The position numbers and the translations under genes are program-made. 64,000 nt of DNA from CAISIP01 sp965278985 (GTDB taxonomy: Bacteria; Pseudomonadota; Gammaproteobacteria; Burkholderiales; Burkholderiaceae_C): assembly GCA_965278985.1 (NCBI GenBank), contig OZ257131.1:558001-622000 (forward strand). Direction: 5' to 3'. The number at the start of each line of letters is the position of its first letter. Positions within the stretch are counted from its first letter, which is position 1. Of the stretch, positions 63,030 through 64,000 are shown in pieces. The notes under the pieces were generated by a model. That model did no database searches, had not been told where the DNA came from, and worked only from the letters and a program-made list of their open reading frames with translations.

Positions 63030-64000
63030 ATGGAGCAGTACAAGGTGAAGAGTTTTCCCGAAAAAGGCATGGCCCGCGGCGACATCGACGCCGCCTTCGA
63101 CGCACTGCAGGCCAAGGACGCCGCCTGGCGCGAGGGCCGCGTACCGCTGTATGTGTTCCGCGGCGACGAGGAGGCCTACGAGGTGGGCCGCGATGCCTTC
63201 ATGCGCTTCTTCACCGAGAACGCGCTGGGCGGCAAGCGCGCCTTCACCAGCGTGCGCCGCATGGAAGAGGACGTGATCGCCATGGGCCTGTCGCTGTTCC
63301 ATGGCGGTGAGGGTTCGGCAGGCCTCATGACCAGCGGCGGCACCGAGAGCATCTTCCTCGCCGTGCGTGCCGCGCGCGAGCAAGCCCGTGCCCAGAAAGG
63401 CGTGCCCAAGGGCCGCGGCAACATGGTGCTGCCCGAGACCGCGCACCCCGCCTTCACCAAGGCCGCGCTGAGCATGGACCTGGAGGAGCGCCGCATCCCC
63501 GTGCGCGCCGATGGCCGCGCCGACGTGCCCGCCATGGCACCCGCCATCGACGGCGAGACCGTGATGCTGGTGGGTTCCGCGCCGTGTTTTCCCTACGGCG
63601 TGATCGACCCCATCACCGAGCTGGGCGAACTCGCGCAGCAGCAGGGCCAGTGGCTGCATGTGGACGCCTGCGTGGGCGGCTACCTGGCGCCCTTCGCGCG
63701 CGACATCGGTTATGCCATCCCCGCCTTCGACCTGGGTGTGCCGGGAGTGGCCTCGCTGTCTGCGGACCTGCACAAGTACGGCTTCTGCCCCAAGCCCGCC
63801 TCCACCGTGTTCTTCGACTCCGCCGCACGCGCCGCGCTGGCGGGCTTCGACATGGATGTGTGGCCCTCGGGCCGCTTCGTCACCAACACGCTCGTGGGCA
63901 CGCGGCCGGCCGGTGGTGTGTCGGGCGCCTGGGCCACCATCCACTTCCTGGGCGCGGAGGGTTACCGTCGCGTCGCGCAGCGCGTGATGGAGATGCGCGA
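63030..64000 (+). CDS. PLP-dependent group II decarboxylase-like protein, cut by window edge
   Basis: The first 323 residues are present and no stop is reached. The fold-type I core shows LMTSGGTESIFLAV (substrate/PLP loop), HVDACVGGY (PLP Asp) and SLSADLHKYGF with the PLP Lys, the pattern of sphingosine-1-phosphate lyase and aspartate/tyrosine decarboxylase relatives. It probably decarboxylates an amino acid or cleaves a phosphorylated amino alcohol. It follows the FAD oxidoreductase by 28 bases, so it belongs to the same MocR-linked unit. Confidence 0.87.
   Translation, partial: MEQYKVKSFPEKGMARGDIDAAFDALQAKDAAWREGRVPLYVFRGDEEAYEVGRDAFMRFFTENALGGKRAFTSVRRMEEDVIAMGLSLFHGGEGSAGLMTSGGTESIFLAVRAAREQARAQKGVPKGRGNMVLPETAHPAFTKAALSMDLEERRIPVRADGRADVPAMAPAIDGETVMLVGSAPCFPYGVIDPITELGELAQQQGQWLHVDACVGGYLAPFARDIGYAIPAFDLGVPGVASLSADLHKYGFCPKPASTVFFDSAARAALAGFDMDVWPSGRFVTNTLVGTRPAGGVSGAWATIHFLGAEGYRRVAQRVMEMR

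Overview
The window comes from a GC-rich betaproteobacterium, most likely a member of the Comamonadaceae. The basis is the complete 16S-tRNA-Ile-tRNA-Ala-23S-5S operon, whose 16S has betaproteobacterial character, together with the codon and GC bias of the protein genes and two tripartite-tricarboxylate (Bug/TctC) solute receptors, a family greatly expanded in that group. The assignment below family level was not tested. Most of the window is chromosomal housekeeping and catabolic DNA. I see no prophage, transposase, integrase or CRISPR array.

Left part (1-14.4 kb): a truncated response regulator, a tightly overlapping DUF2917-like/GNAT/patatin set, a universal stress protein, a Gfa-type zinc protein, a large FtsX-type permease and a threonine/serine dehydratase-like enzyme. 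A broken DUF4160 gene still overlaps an intact DUF2442 gene. Then comes the thiamine importer thiBPQ behind a TPP riboswitch with a promoter and a plausible Shine-Dalgarno-masking hairpin, followed by a DUF3606 mini-protein, an MFS exporter and a LemA/M48 protease pair.

Middle (14.4-36.9 kb): a CDF metal exporter; a catabolic cluster (Bug receptor, alpha/beta hydrolase, acyl-CoA synthetase) followed by a MalT-like LuxR regulator; a VapBC toxin-antitoxin pair; a small lipoprotein; and a four-gene RND efflux operon (fusion protein, two permeases, outer-membrane factor). In that operon one permease carries a low-complexity insert and the fusion protein a long Pro/Ala/Ser-rich tail. Next is a two-subunit molybdenum hydroxylase downstream of a TetR regulator, with related inverted repeats in front of both.

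Right part (37-64 kb): a chemoreceptor. Next is a GntR regulator divergent from a six-gene CoA-thioester catabolic operon (Bug receptor, three acyl-CoA dehydrogenases, PaaG-like isomerase/hydratase, class III CoA-transferase); the intergenic region has two palindromes, each inside the spacer of a predicted promoter. Beyond lie a frameshifted TauE/SafE permease, an FAD-linked 2-hydroxyacid dehydrogenase, DUF2069 and YihY membrane proteins, a lone molybdenum hydroxylase large subunit and an HSL-type esterase. The rRNA operon has tandem promoters, boxB/boxA-like leader elements, RNase III-type processing stems and a strong terminator. Last is a MocR regulator divergent from a SnoaL-like protein, a PuuB-like FAD amine oxidoreductase and a PLP decarboxylase running off the right edge.

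No clearly new biological system is evident. The most testable points are the regulatory architectures (TPP switch platform, divergent GntR operators, apparently leaderless regulator mRNAs), the undefined substrates of the CoA clusters, and the modified RND components.
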